The notes under the pieces were generated by a model. It was not told where the DNA came from. It saw only the letters and a list, made by a program, of their open reading frames with translations, and did no database searches. A program made the position numbers and the translations under genes. DNA of 44,391 bases from Chlorobiaceae bacterium (GTDB taxonomy: Bacteria > Bacteroidota > Chlorobiia > Chlorobiales > Chlorobiaceae), in contig JAAXWX010000010.1 of the NCBI GenBank assembly GCA_013334755.1, positions 4,353 through 48,743 of the forward strand. The letters run 5' to 3'. Below are positions 32,643 to 43,154 of this stretch, in pieces (positions within the stretch are counted from its first letter, which is position 1; the number at the start of each line of letters is the position of its first letter).

Positions 32643-34136
32643 CTAAAGTTTTGAGACAAGGTCGAGTGCAGGCACAAAGTGCTCTCCTACAGCGACTTCA
32701 GAAGGTTCTGCACCGCAGGCAATTGCGACAAGCTCTGAAATATAGTAAACCGGCATTTCCTTGACATCCCCGAACCGCTTTCTCATGCTTCCCTGACGCA
32801 TGTCAAGATTAGCCTGACAGAGAGGACACGCGACCACGAAGGCATCTGCGCCGTTATCCACGGCGTTTTTTGCTATGGTGTGCGTCAGTTCTTCGACAAG
32901 AGGCTGTTGTGCAAGCGTGAGGCCTGCTCCGCAGCACTCAATCTTGAATGCCCAGTCGATGGGTGTTGCACCAAGGGCAGTCATGATTGCCTCCATTTTG
33001 AGCGGATTTTCCGGATCATCAAAACCCATATCTTCCATTGGACGAACCAGAAGGCAACCATAATAGCAAGCGAGATGGAGGCCGGTGAGAGGTTTTTTGA
33101 CCCTTTTTTTGATCTCTTCCGGATCCATTGCTTCAAGAAGCTGGGTAACTCCAATAAATTCCGCCGTGCAGGTTGGCTCTATGCCGGTAATCGCCTTAAC
33201 GTCCTCACGAAGTTCATGCGAATCCATAAGAGTTTTACGGGTAGTAACCTGACGGTTCTGGCAGGCAGCGCACGGTGCAAGGACAACTTGCAGTCCCTGT
33301 TTATCGGCAAGAGCCTGATTCCTTGCAGGCAGAAGCACGGCAAGCTTGTGATTGGTGGCGTGTGCCGATGTTGCTCCACAACAGTTCCAGTCCTCAATTT
33401 CCTGGAGTTTCAAACCGAGCAGGGAGCACATTTTTTTGACTGAGATATCATATTCCCGTGCCGTTCCACTTAGTGAGCATCCGGGATAATAGCCGATAGT
33501 CATGCCCGGCTTGATTGAAAGGGGAGCTTTTTCGATGAACTCTTTTTTTATCGGACGTCTTTTCGGTGCCGAAAGATGAGACTCTTTTTGGGCAGCTTCA
33601 AAAATCTTTGCGATTTGTTCCTTGCCTTTTACTCCGCCTTTTCCGGTAAGGGTATGTAACGGATTGATCTTTCCACTCTTGATCATCTTGACACCGGACT
33701 GGGCATCCTGAAGGAATGTTCTGGTGCGGAGCTTGTAACTGTTGATGAGTGAGAGTTCCTCGAGACGACCGTGTTTACGCACGTTGTTGAGAAAGGAAAC
33801 ATGAAAGGCGTTGACCAGTTTTTTTGCCCTGTTTTCCGAAACAATACCCTTGTCAAGTGCAAGTGCCCTGAGTGAGTCCATGGTAGCTGCTATATCCATG
33901 TTCTGCGGACAACGTGAAGTACAGGTCATGCAGCCGACACAGAACCATAGCGCATCACTTTTAAGGGCTTCTTCAATATAGCCGGCCTGGACAAGACGCA
34001 TGATTCTTGCTGGAGGATTATCCATAAATGCTCCAGCCGGACAGCCCGCCGTACATTTGCCGCATTGGTAGCAGCAGTTATAGTCATTTCCGGTGGACTC
34101 TTCAAGCTGATGCTTAAGGGTATCCGTTATTGACAT
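32643..34136 (-). CDS. hdrCB: HdrC-HdrB fusion, heterodisulfide-reductase-like catalytic subunit
   Basis: A 497-residue cytoplasmic protein joining two subunits normally separate. Residues 1-100 are HdrC: two [4Fe-4S] motifs CYQCGKCTAGCP (Cys22, 25, 28, 32) and CVGCMTCTSRCP (66, 69, 72, 76). After a 110-residue linker, HdrB has two complete CCG domains: Cys220, Cys252-253, Cys289/292 and Cys361, Cys401-402, Cys437/440, the ligands for non-cubane clusters that split disulfides. The natural substrate is unknown; DsrC has been suggested for related bacterial complexes. The ATG at 34136 is chosen; an in-frame GTG at 34151 would add 5 residues. It is the first gene of the operon, with a good promoter upstream. 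Confidence 0.92.
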   Translation of the reverse strand: MSITDTLKHQLEESTGNDYNCCYQCGKCTAGCPAGAFMDNPPARIMRLVQAGYIEEALKSDALWFCVGCMTCTSRCPQNMDIAATMDSLRALALDKGIVSENRAKKLVNAFHVSFLNNVRKHGRLEELSLINSYKLRTRTFLQDAQSGVKMIKSGKINPLHTLTGKGGVKGKEQIAKIFEAAQKESHLSAPKRRPIKKEFIEKAPLSIKPGMTIGYYPGCSLSGTAREYDISVKKMCSLLGLKLQEIEDWNCCGATSAHATNHKLAVLLPARNQALADKQGLQVVLAPCAACQNRQVTTRKTLMDSHELREDVKAITGIEPTCTAEFIGVTQLLEAMDPEEIKKRVKKPLTGLHLACYYGCLLVRPMEDMGFDDPENPLKMEAIMTALGATPIDWAFKIECCGAGLTLAQQPLVEELTHTIAKNAVDNGADAFVVACPLCQANLDMRQGSMRKRFGDVKEMPVYYISELVAIACGAEPSEVAVGEHFVPALDLVSKL

Positions 34137-34202
34137 CTGTATTTTTGACACGTGGTATAGGTTACTTTACGTGGAGTGGGTGGCGAAATGACACAACAAA
34201 GC

Positions 34203-34230
34203 ATTTTAAGGAAAAATACATTAATGTCAA
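34203..34230 (-). promoter_or_regulatory. Sigma-70-like promoter of the hdr-flx operon
   Basis: On the minus strand a perfect TTGACA (34225-34230) is 16 bases from TAAAAT (34203-34208). Transcription would start near 34196, giving a leader of about 60 bases before the ATG at 34136. Confidence 0.6.
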
Positions 34231-34500
34231 ATTAATCAGCCCTAATTATTTCCTTGTTTTTCAAGTGTGTGGAGATCAAAAAACGTCTTCAAAGATCGTC
34301 AAAAATTGGTCTTGTCACGGTAACGATTTCTGTATTAATCTTTCTCCATATAAACAATTGTTAATAACATGAACCGGAATCAAACCGTTCCAGATGTTAA
34401 ACGAAAAAAATTCATCCGAGTTCGCATCTGCTTTTTTTTATCTGCTATCCACGAGAATCAAATGTTTTCCACCCGTTGTCGGAAAATATCGGCAAGGCCA

Positions 34501-34528
34501 TTGATATGATACTCTTTTTGCTTATGAT
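34501..34528 (+). promoter_or_regulatory. Sigma-70-like promoter of alaC
   Basis: TTGATA (34501-34506) and TATGAT (34523-34528) at 16-base spacing, ending 49 bases before the ATG at 34578. Confidence 0.5.
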
Positions 34529-34577
34529 AGGGTGGCTTTTCATTTTTGTATCATGAATTTTTTTTCGTTACAAAACC

Positions 34578-35789
34578 ATGTTTGATGAAATAGAGTTTGA
34601 CAAGATCAAGCGCCTTCCCAAGTATGTCTTTGCAGCGGTCAATGAGCTGAAAATGGCTGAACGACGTGCCGGAGAAGATGTTATTGATTTTTCAATGGGC
34701 AATCCTGATGGACCAACCCCCCAGCACATAGTCGACAAGCTGGTAGAAAGTATCAATAAACCCAGAACCCATGGGTATTCGGTTTCAAAAGGGATCTACA
34801 AGCTTCGTGGTGCGGTAGGAACCTGGTATCAGCGTAAGTATAACGTTGATCTTGATCTTGATCGCGAGGTTGTCGCAACAATGGGTTCAAAAGAGGGATA
34901 TGTCCACCTGGTGCAGGCTATCACCAATCCTGGTGACCTTGCCATGGTGCCCGACCCCTGTTATCCCATCCACTCCCAGGCATTTATTCTTGCCGGCGGC
35001 AATGTTCACCGTCTGAAACTTGAACTGAACGACGATTTTACCCTTGATGAAGTTGGCTTTTTCCGAAACATTGAAAAAGCGCTCCGTGAATCTTCTCCCA
35101 AGCCCAAGTATCTGGTTGTTAATTTTCCAAATAATCCTACAACTGCCACTGTAGAACTTCCGTTCTACGAAAAGCTGGTAGATATTGCCCGGCAGGAGCG
35201 ATTCTATATTATCAGTGATATCGCCTATGCTGAACTCACCTATGACGGCTACATCACACCTTCTATACTTCAGGTGCCGGGAGCCAAGGATGTGGCTGTT
35301 GAGAGTTATACCCTCTCAAAAACCTACAACATGGCCGGATGGCGGGTCGGCTTTATGGTTGGTAACGCAAAACTGATTGGTGCTCTGGAAAAAATCAAAA
35401 GCTGGCTTGATTACGGCACCTTTACACCTATCCAGGTTGCCTCGACCATTGCGCTTACAGAAGACCAGAGTTGCGTTCAGGAAATCTGCGAGGTTTATCG
35501 GAAACGGCGTGATGTCATGGTCAAGAGCTTTGAAAATGCAGGCTGGCCAGTGGTAACTCCGCGCGCAAGCATGTTTGTCTGGGCCCGCATCCCTGAACTG
35601 TTCAGGCACATGGGCAGCCTTGAGTTCAGCAAGAAGCTGCTGACCGAAGGCAAGGTAGCAGTCAGTCCGGGCATAGGCTTTGGCGCTTATGGAGATGAAT
35701 ATGTGCGAATTGCCATGATTGAGAATGAGGAGCGAATCCGTCAGGCTGCCCGCAATATCCGCAAGTTTCTGCGTGATTACGAAGCTTGA
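34578..35789 (+). CDS. alaC: Alanine-type aminotransferase (AlaC-like)
   Basis: A 403-residue PLP enzyme of fold type I, expected to interconvert pyruvate and alanine with glutamate. It follows E. coli AlaC closely along its length: IKRLPKYVF, DFSMGNPDGPTP (38-49), HGYSVSKGI, GSKEGYVHL, NFPNNPT, SDIAYAEL, the Lys-bearing TLSKTYNMAGWR, and VSPGIGFGAYGD. Related family members act on LL-diaminopimelate, but the match to AlaC is better. No clear ribosome binding site; the leader is about 43 bases. Monocistronic, convergent with nnr. Confidence 0.88.
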   Translation: MFDEIEFDKIKRLPKYVFAAVNELKMAERRAGEDVIDFSMGNPDGPTPQHIVDKLVESINKPRTHGYSVSKGIYKLRGAVGTWYQRKYNVDLDLDREVVATMGSKEGYVHLVQAITNPGDLAMVPDPCYPIHSQAFILAGGNVHRLKLELNDDFTLDEVGFFRNIEKALRESSPKPKYLVVNFPNNPTTATVELPFYEKLVDIARQERFYIISDIAYAELTYDGYITPSILQVPGAKDVAVESYTLSKTYNMAGWRVGFMVGNAKLIGALEKIKSWLDYGTFTPIQVASTIALTEDQSCVQEICEVYRKRRDVMVKSFENAGWPVVTPRASMFVWARIPELFRHMGSLEFSKKLLTEGKVAVSPGIGFGAYGDEYVRIAMIENEERIRQAARNIRKFLRDYEA

Positions 35790-35848
35790 AGATTTTCGAC
35801 TATGGTATGGGCGGTAGGGGCCAGGAAACATGGATTAATTACAGAACA

Positions 35849-37432
35849 TTATTCCTGTTCAGTCTCAAAAATTTCTTGTATTGCTTGCGGGATGGCGTCA
35901 ACCACCATACCGGACGAGACCAGGCTTGCAACATCCTGAGCAAGGTCTCCGGCTCTGCCGTGAAACCATGCCGCTGCTCCAGCTGCATTGAAAAGATCTG
36001 ACCCTTTTGCCGCCAACGCTGAAATCATTCCGGAAAGTACATCTCCTGACCCTGCACTTGCAAGCGCTTCAGTTCCACTGGTGTTGATAAGAACCTGCCC
36101 TTCTGAACCTGCAATAATTGTAGGATTTCCTTTTAAAAGAAGAGTTACCCCATACTTTCGGGCAAAGTTTTTTGCTGTTTCTATTGGGTCGGCTGCAATT
36201 TTCTCAATCGGTATGTCACCGAGTCGACTGAACTCACCGTAATGTGGAGTGAGCACGACATTGGAACATCGACTTAGCGCATCAGACATTCCGATGCATG
36301 AAAGGGCGTAGAGTGCATCGGCATCAAGAATCAGTTTTTTTGTGGTGATGTCGGAACAGTTGAGCAGTTCCGCCATAAAATCGATTGCAGATTTATCGCG
36401 ACCAATACCGCAGCCGATCATTATGACATCTGCCCAGCGCGCTTTTTCGGCAATGGCAGAAATATCTCTTCCGATAACAACCGCTTCATGTAGCGCAATA
36501 TGCATGACATCGGCAAGCGAGATCGGCAGGGAGACGCAAAGGTATCCTGCGCCGGTTTTCAGTGCAGCCTTCACGGAGAGAATGGCCGCTCCAAGCATCG
36601 AGCTTTGCGAAGTTTGCGAACCGGCAATGATCAGCACCTTGCCGTTGGTATGTTTTGCGCTTGCTGCCTCTCTCAGGATGAACTGTTCAGCCGCAAAGTC
36701 CTGATCGATCAGCATACTGGAAGTGGGATCAACGAGAAAGCGGGGAATAGAGATTTCAGCAACATGAATCTCACCGCAGCACTCTGGCCCATCGTTAAGA
36801 TAAAAGCCTGTTTTCAGGAATGCCATGGTCACGGTAACATCAGCACGTATCGACGGGGTGGCAGAGAAGCCCGTCGTTGCATCGAGACCTGACGGAACAT
36901 CAACAGCAAAGGTAAGAGTATTAGTTCGATCTCTGAGGGCGTTGATGAGTTCTATGCCCTCATTGATGGGTGACGCAAGCGCCATTTCCTGTTCGGTAAG
37001 GCGAAGTCCTGTGCCGGATATGGCATCAATCAGTGCTTCGTAAAGTGATTCAGACACAAATGGCAGTGCCTCACCATAACTTTTAAAGATGCGCAGGTTC
37101 GTGTTATGCTCAGTGTAGGCTTCAAGAATGGCGAGCCCTTCTTGATTGACATCTTGCAGCAGAGAATCAGGGTAGAGGAGTATGAGATCGACTGAGGCTT
37201 CAAAGTTAAGCAGATGGCGCGTAATAACAAAACCGTCACCGCCATTGTTTCCTTTTCCGCAGACCACAAGAAAAGATGTGCCGGCCAGTGATTTCAGTCG
37301 CAGGGTCTCCCGGATTATACGGACGCATTCATGCCCGGCAAGCTCCATAAGGCGGGTTTCGCTGATATGGAGCTGCTCAACAGCCTTCCTGTCGGCCATT
37401 TGCATTTCAAGTGTGGTTAAAACAGGAAGCAT
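35849..37432 (-). CDS. nnr: Bifunctional NAD(P)H-hydrate epimerase / dehydratase
   Basis: A 527-residue metabolite-repair enzyme. The N-terminal half (about 1-225) is the YjeF epimerase (VVCGKGNNGGDGFVITRHL), which interconverts R- and S-NAD(P)HX; the C-terminal half is the ribokinase-like dehydratase (LILDADAL, VLTPHYGEFSRL, LLKGNPTII, GSGDVLSGMI), which restores NAD(P)H using ADP or ATP. AAGGAG five bases before the ATG. It starts 32 bases after purL and is the last gene of secA-purL-nnr. Confidence 0.93.
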   Translation of the reverse strand: MLPVLTTLEMQMADRKAVEQLHISETRLMELAGHECVRIIRETLRLKSLAGTSFLVVCGKGNNGGDGFVITRHLLNFEASVDLILLYPDSLLQDVNQEGLAILEAYTEHNTNLRIFKSYGEALPFVSESLYEALIDAISGTGLRLTEQEMALASPINEGIELINALRDRTNTLTFAVDVPSGLDATTGFSATPSIRADVTVTMAFLKTGFYLNDGPECCGEIHVAEISIPRFLVDPTSSMLIDQDFAAEQFILREAASAKHTNGKVLIIAGSQTSQSSMLGAAILSVKAALKTGAGYLCVSLPISLADVMHIALHEAVVIGRDISAIAEKARWADVIMIGCGIGRDKSAIDFMAELLNCSDITTKKLILDADALYALSCIGMSDALSRCSNVVLTPHYGEFSRLGDIPIEKIAADPIETAKNFARKYGVTLLLKGNPTIIAGSEGQVLINTSGTEALASAGSGDVLSGMISALAAKGSDLFNAAGAAAWFHGRAGDLAQDVASLVSSGMVVDAIPQAIQEIFETEQE

Positions 37433-37464
37433 AGCAGCTCCTTATTTCCCCTCAGTGGAAGGGT

Positions 37465-39747
37465 TTAGAGTTCATCAAGGTGAAGGGAGTGTTCTAACGA
37501 GTGATAATATGCCGATGCGAGTTCATCAGTCGCGAAGTGGAAAATCTCCTCTCCATTGATCGCGATACGGGCATCATGTTCAACAACTTTACCAATAACA
37601 CGAACAGGAACCTGATGCTTGACAGCCTCTCCAATCACCTCTTTTGCCTTGTCGGGAGAAATGCTCAGCACTACCCGTCCCTGAGCTTCTGAGAACAGCT
37701 GTTGCTGGATCATACAAGGGGAGCTGTTTGCATCTTCCAGATTAACACTGAATCCGAGAGGAGCATCATTATTCATGATCGCTTTTTCAGCCAGTGCAAC
37801 AAAGAGCCCTCCGTCGGAAACGTCATGGGCAGAATGGACAAGTTGTTTTGATGCAAGCGTCACAAGCAGATCCTGAAGGTTTTTTTCATGCACCAGATCA
37901 ATTGATGGAGCATTCTGGCCGGGTGTGTCGTACTGCATGACCAGATACTCTGACGCATCGAGCGTGAGTTCAGGATCACCAAGAAGAAGAATGGCATCAC
38001 CGGGATAGGTGAATGTGGATCCCACAAGGTTGTCAATATCGTCAAGCAGACCGATCATGCCGATAGTCGGTGTCGGATAGATTGCTGTTCTTACACCGCC
38101 GATGAATGTTTCATTATAGAAACTGACATTACCGCCTGTTACCGGCGTATTGAAGGCTCTGCATGCTTCACCCATTCCCTGAACCGCTGTTTTGAACTGG
38201 AAGTAAACCTCAGGTTTGTAGGGATTGCCAAAATTAAGGCAGTTGGTTATGGCCAGCGGTTTTGCACCGGAACAGGCAATGTTTCTGGCACATTCTGCAA
38301 CAGCTATCTTGCCTCCGGCTAACGGGTTGAGATAGACATAACGGGCGTTACAGTCAGTTTTCATTGCAAGCCCTTTGCGTGAACCCTTTATTCTGATTAC
38401 TGCAGCATCAGTATGACCAACCGGAGTTACGGTATTGGTCTGTACCATGGAGTCATACTGGCGATAGACCCACTGCTTGCTTGCAATATTTGGACGTGAA
38501 AGCAGTTCAAGGCTGATCGTTCTAAGATCAAGACGTTTATCATCTTCAAGTTTTGCTATCGGCGTATCCGGCTTTTTTTCTGCCGCTTCGCGTATATAGA
38601 CGGGTGCACCTCCTCCGAGTACCAGAGATTCAGCCGGGATTTCAGCAACAACTGCACCATGCTGAGATACTCTCAAAAGGTTGTCGTTCGTTACCTGTCC
38701 GATCACGACAGCAAGAACATCCCATTTCCGGTATATCTCAATGATTTTCTCCTCAAATCCTTTTTCAGCAACGATCAACATCCGTTCCTGCGATTCGGAC
38801 AGCATGATTTCGTATGCGCTCATGCCTGCTTCGCGGATCGGGACAAGATCAAGATCAATCTCTATGCCGCCGGATCCGGTTTTTTCGATCCCTCGTGCAC
38901 TCATTTCAGAGGTTGAACTGGTTATTCCCGCCGCACCCATATCCTGCAGACCGACAATATAGCCAGTGGCAATGGCTTCAAGGGTAGCCTCAAGGAGCAG
39001 TTTTTCAGCAAAAGGATCCCCAACCTGAACACTCGGTCGTTTATCCTCTGAAGCTTCACTGAGATCTTCCGAAGCAAATGTGGCGCCGTGAATACCGTCC
39101 CTTCCTGTCGAAGAGCCAACGATAAGTACCGGATTGCCTTCGCCAAGGGCTGTTGCACTGACAGTTTTATGGTGCTCAACGATTCCAACAGACATGGCAT
39201 TGACCAGAGGATTACCGGTATAACCCTCTTCAAAATAAATTTCACCGCCTACCGTCGGAACCCCGAATGAGTTACCGTAATCACCGATGCCACGGACTAC
39301 TCCATCAACCAGATAGCGGACATGAGGATCTTTCGGAGAACCGAATCTGAGGGAATTGAGTGATGCAACCGGACGAGCACCCATGGTGAAAATATCGCGA
39401 TGAATTCCTCCTACACCGGTAGCCGCGCCCTGATATGGTTCAACCGCAGAAGGATGGTTATGCGACTCAATTTTAAATGCAACGGCAAGGTTGTCTCCGA
39501 TATCAATCAGACCCGCGTTTTCTTCGCCTGCACCGGTCAGGAGAGAGCCGCCTTCGCGTGGAAGAGTTTTGAGTACCGCTATGGAATTTTTATAACTGCA
39601 ATGTTCAGACCACATGACGGAAAAAATTCCCAGCTCAGTAAATGAAGGGACTCTTCCGAGAATGGCACATATTTTACCGTACTCTTCACTGTTCAGACCA
39701 TGTTCTGCGGCAAGGGCAAGGGTGACTTCAACTTCAGTGTGTTTCAT
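37465..39747 (-). CDS. purL: Phosphoribosylformylglycinamidine synthase subunit PurL
   Basis: A 760-residue small-type PurL, the ATP-dependent synthetase of step four of purine synthesis; it needs separate PurQ and PurS, not found here. Motifs: [13 protein letters not shown] with the active-site His49, [53 protein letters not shown] and SAHDVSDGG. The start at 39747 lies 38 bases after the secA stop and has GGAG very close (2 bases) to the ATG; the frame extends into secA (to 39804), which is unlikely to be used. Confidence 0.95.
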   Translation of the reverse strand: MKHTEVEVTLALAAEHGLNSEEYGKICAILGRVPSFTELGIFSVMWSEHCSYKNSIAVLKTLPREGGSLLTGAGEENAGLIDIGDNLAVAFKIESHNHPSAVEPYQGAATGVGGIHRDIFTMGARPVASLNSLRFGSPKDPHVRYLVDGVVRGIGDYGNSFGVPTVGGEIYFEEGYTGNPLVNAMSVGIVEHHKTVSATALGEGNPVLIVGSSTGRDGIHGATFASEDLSEASEDKRPSVQVGDPFAEKLLLEATLEAIATGYIVGLQDMGAAGITSSTSEMSARGIEKTGSGGIEIDLDLVPIREAGMSAYEIMLSESQERMLIVAEKGFEEKIIEIYRKWDVLAVVIGQVTNDNLLRVSQHGAVVAEIPAESLVLGGGAPVYIREAAEKKPDTPIAKLEDDKRLDLRTISLELLSRPNIASKQWVYRQYDSMVQTNTVTPVGHTDAAVIRIKGSRKGLAMKTDCNARYVYLNPLAGGKIAVAECARNIACSGAKPLAITNCLNFGNPYKPEVYFQFKTAVQGMGEACRAFNTPVTGGNVSFYNETFIGGVRTAIYPTPTIGMIGLLDDIDNLVGSTFTYPGDAILLLGDPELTLDASEYLVMQYDTPGQNAPSIDLVHEKNLQDLLVTLASKQLVHSAHDVSDGGLFVALAEKAIMNNDAPLGFSVNLEDANSSPCMIQQQLFSEAQGRVVLSISPDKAKEVIGEAVKHQVPVRVIGKVVEHDARIAINGEEIFHFATDELASAYYHSLEHSLHLDEL

Positions 39748-39785
39748 AGCTCCTTTCGGTGGTTCATTCAATGGATCATTATGGT

Positions 39786-42700
39786 TCAGGACTGCTGCCC
39801 GCAACAGTTTTTATATTTTTTTCCGCTTCCGCAAGGGCAGAAGTCATTGCGACCCGGTTTTTTTTCAGCTATGACAGGCTGCTGCTGCACGGTCTCTTCA
39901 TTTTCCGTCCCAGTTTCATCCGAAGATACTGTATAGACGCTTTTTGCGGCTTCATGCTGTGCGACAAGTTTTTCCTGTCTGATCGCAGCTTTCCGCTGGC
40001 GCTCTTCAATCTCATGAGCTTCATCCGGGTTGACCGGGAAGAGCTTGAAGGCAAGGGAGAGGGTTTCGAGCTCAATATCTCGCAAGAGATCGATGAAAAG
40101 ACGAAAGGCCTCCTGTTTGTATTCGAGTAAAGGATCTTTCTGTCCATAAGCGCGCAAATTGATACCTTCACGCAGAGAATCGATCTCTCTGAGGTGTTCT
40201 CTCCAACGAAGGTCAATGACGCTTAGAACGGCATATTTTTCAATCTGCTGCATAATCTCTTCCGGCATCGCCGCCTCTTTACGGCGGTAGAAGGCGAGGG
40301 CTGTCTGGTACAGTTTTTCAGCCGTGGTCTCAATGCCTTCGCGCTCAAAGGTATCCCGTTCAGGCTTGAACTCGATGGAGAGTTCGCGCATCAACTGTTC
40401 CTCTATACCATCAACATCAAGCTGCTTGTGGTACTTCTTGATAACCTGGTCGCTGTAATCCCTGAGCAGATCAAGAATATCACTGGTCAGACGTTCCTTG
40501 AGAAGGCCGTTTCTGCGACGCGAATAAATAACTTCACGCTGCTGGTTCAAGACGTCGTCATATTCAAGCAGACGTTTACGGATTGAAAAGTTCTGTTCCT
40601 CCACTTTTTTCTGCGCTCGTTCGATTGATTTGGTGATCATGGAGTGTTCGATCACATCTCCCTCTTCATGACCAAGGCGATCCATAACCGAAATGACCCG
40701 GTCGGAACCGAACAGACGCATCAGTTCATCCTCAAGAGAGACAAAAAAGACTGACTCACCCGGGTCGCCCTGTCGTCCGGCGCGTCCACGGAGCTGACGG
40801 TCAATACGTCGTGACTCATGCCGTTCGGATCCAAGAATAAAAAGACCACCCAGTTCACGGACACCCGGGCCGAGTTTGATGTCGGTGCCACGACCAGCCA
40901 TATTGGTTGCAATAGTTACCGCATTTTTCTGGCCTGCTTCGGCAACAATTTCGGCTTCACGATCGTTTTGCTTGGCATTCAGCACGTTATGGACGATTTT
41001 TTTTGCGCGAAGCATTCTTGAAATGGTTTCCGAAACTTCAACACTTGTTGTACCGACAAGCACTGGCTGCCCCTTTTTCTGCAGCTCTTCAACTTTCAGT
41101 ACAACGGCATTATATTTTTCCCTGCGGGTTTTATAGACAAGGTCGTCCATATCCTTGCGGATAATGCTGGCATTGGTCGGAATGACAACGACATCAAGCT
41201 TGTAGATCTCATAAAACTCCGAAGCTTCGGTTTCAGCGGTGCCGGTCATTCCTGCAAGTTTTTTGTAGAGCCTGAAAAAGTTCTGAATGGTGATGGTTGC
41301 CATGGTCTGCGTTTCACCCTCAATCTTGACATTCTCCTTTGCCTCTATTGCCTGGTGCAGCCCATCGCTGTAACGGCGACCAGGAAGGATTCGGCCGGTA
41401 AACTCATCGACAATCATGACCTGTCCGTTCTGCACTACGTATTCGTCATCGCGTTCGAAAAGAGAGTAGGCTTTCAGCAATTGACTGATATTATGCAGCC
41501 GTTCGGAACGGTCGGCAAAAAGACGGTAGACCTCATCTTTTTTCTGGATTTTATCGGTAACACTGATAGAGGGATCGTTTTCAATGACAGCGACATCAGA
41601 ACCGACATCAGGCAGCATGAAAATATCACTATCCTGGTGGCTGAGCTTACTGAGAAACTCGCGCCCCTTGTCGGTCAGGTCAATCGTATTTGCTTTTTCG
41701 TCTACGGCGAAATAGAGCGCATCGTCAACCTCCTGCATGCGGCTTGAATTGTCTTTAAGGTATTCATTTTCAGTACTTTGCACCAGCTTAGCCACACCAA
41801 GCTGCGAGAGCATCTTGATGTAGCGGGTGTTTTTCGGCTGCCCTCGTTTGACGCGAAGCAGCGAAAGCCCGGCATCGAAATCGCCGGGCTTGGTTTTAAG
41901 CAGTTTTTCGGCCTCACCGAGATATGTTGCTACAAGCTGCTGCTGAGCGCGAACCAATTGCTCGATCCAGGGTTTGATCTCCTGGAATTTACTGTTGTCG
42001 GCATTGGGTACAGGTCCTGAAATGATAAGAGGCGTCCTGGCTTCATCAATCAGTACACTGTCCACTTCATCAACAATCGCATAGTAGTAGTTTCGCTGCA
42101 CCATCTCTTCAGGGGTTCCGGCCATATTGTCGCGCAAATAGTCGAAACCGAATTCATTGTTTGTACCGTACGTAATATCACAAGCATATTGTTCCCTTCT
42201 CTCCTCGGGCATCATGGTGTTGAGAATAACGCCCAAAGAGAGATTGTGAAAGGCAAAAACAGGGCTCATCCACTCCTTGTCTCTCTGGGCAAGATAATCG
42301 TTGACCGTCACGACATGTACACCTCTTCCTGTCAATGCGTTGAGAAAGACTGGCAGTGTTGAAACAAGGGTTTTTCCTTCACCGGTTGCCATTTCGGAGA
42401 TTTTTCCTGAATGGAGCACAATCCCGCCGATAAGCTGGACATCGTAAGGCACCATATCCCAGATCATCTCCCTTCCCATGACCAGATAGACATGACCTTT
42501 GAGGCGAACACAAGTCTCTTTTACGAGGGCAAACGTTTCAGGCAGGAGCTCCTCAAGTACGCCGGTTGTGGCCTGTTCATACTCTTCAGCCAGTGTGTCA
42601 AGCCGTGCGTTTATGCTCTCCGCCTCTTCAAGGTTGATATCAGGATTGTCAAGTTTCAGGGAGAGATTTTTTTTCTCCTGTTCTATTGGTTCAAGAACTT

Positions 42701-42863
42701 TCCTGACTCGTTGTTTCAGCTCAATCCCTTTTTCTCTCAGCTTGTCATCACTGAGCGATGCCAGGCTAATCTGCAATTCGTTGATTCTGCTGATTAATGG
42801 CTGGATTTTTTTTATGTCTTTTTCGTGCTTTGAGCCGAAGATCTTTTCAAATATTTTCAACAT
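39786..42863 (-). CDS. secA: Protein translocase ATPase SecA
   Basis: A 1025-residue motor that pushes unfolded preproteins through SecYEG. Walker [10 protein letters not shown] (158-166), [33 protein letters not shown] and [13 protein letters not shown] are present, and the C terminus is the zinc-binding SEC-C motif [13 protein letters not shown]. After the DEAD-type motif there is an insertion of roughly 100 residues (about 285-400), common to SecA of Bacteroidetes and Chlorobi, which makes it longer than E. coli SecA (901). AAAGG seven bases before the ATG. Heads the secA-purL-nnr unit. Confidence 0.97.
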   Translation of the reverse strand: MLKIFEKIFGSKHEKDIKKIQPLISRINELQISLASLSDDKLREKGIELKQRVRKVLEPIEQEKKNLSLKLDNPDINLEEAESINARLDTLAEEYEQATTGVLEELLPETFALVKETCVRLKGHVYLVMGREMIWDMVPYDVQLIGGIVLHSGKISEMATGEGKTLVSTLPVFLNALTGRGVHVVTVNDYLAQRDKEWMSPVFAFHNLSLGVILNTMMPEERREQYACDITYGTNNEFGFDYLRDNMAGTPEEMVQRNYYYAIVDEVDSVLIDEARTPLIISGPVPNADNSKFQEIKPWIEQLVRAQQQLVATYLGEAEKLLKTKPGDFDAGLSLLRVKRGQPKNTRYIKMLSQLGVAKLVQSTENEYLKDNSSRMQEVDDALYFAVDEKANTIDLTDKGREFLSKLSHQDSDIFMLPDVGSDVAVIENDPSISVTDKIQKKDEVYRLFADRSERLHNISQLLKAYSLFERDDEYVVQNGQVMIVDEFTGRILPGRRYSDGLHQAIEAKENVKIEGETQTMATITIQNFFRLYKKLAGMTGTAETEASEFYEIYKLDVVVIPTNASIIRKDMDDLVYKTRREKYNAVVLKVEELQKKGQPVLVGTTSVEVSETISRMLRAKKIVHNVLNAKQNDREAEIVAEAGQKNAVTIATNMAGRGTDIKLGPGVRELGGLFILGSERHESRRIDRQLRGRAGRQGDPGESVFFVSLEDELMRLFGSDRVISVMDRLGHEEGDVIEHSMITKSIERAQKKVEEQNFSIRKRLLEYDDVLNQQREVIYSRRRNGLLKERLTSDILDLLRDYSDQVIKKYHKQLDVDGIEEQLMRELSIEFKPERDTFEREGIETTAEKLYQTALAFYRRKEAAMPEEIMQQIEKYAVLSVIDLRWREHLREIDSLREGINLRAYGQKDPLLEYKQEAFRLFIDLLRDIELETLSLAFKLFPVNPDEAHEIEERQRKAAIRQEKLVAQHEAAKSVYTVSSDETGTENEETVQQQPVIAEKKPGRNDFCPCGSGKKYKNCCGQQS

Positions 42864-43002
42864 GTACAGGCCTTTGTGCTCTCTAAGGTTTCAGATAAAT
42901 TTATTAAATGGCATTGTTTAGTATTTCTATTTCACTTTTCACAATGCCCAATTGATGCTCAAGGTATTGAATTACACATTGAGAAAAAAGCGGGATGCTC
43001 TG

Positions 43003-43030
43003 AAAAAAAGGGCAGGGAAGTGCCCATGCC
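43003..43030 (-). terminator. Intrinsic terminator downstream of the OGG-like gene
   Basis: On the minus strand GGCATGGG and CCCTGCC form a 7-bp stem (one bulged T, 5-base loop) followed by C and seven T residues. It lies 125 bases after the stop at 43155 and separates that gene from secA. Confidence 0.75.
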
Positions 43031-43154
43031 TCCCGACTTCAACCGCAAAGACAAAAATGGCTTATGCTGTTATTGATCTCCGGATGCAAGTTCATCAAAA
43101 AAACCTTTTCAATGATCGGCTGATTAAAGTGGTAAAATTCAAGTACCATTTACG

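Larger units (their letters stand above)
34137..34577. other. Divergent promoter region, hdr-flx operon and alaC
   Basis: About 440 AT-rich bases without a convincing gene. It contains a candidate promoter for each direction (34203-34230 minus, 34501-34528 plus). No transcription-factor site or riboswitch was recognised. Confidence 0.6.
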
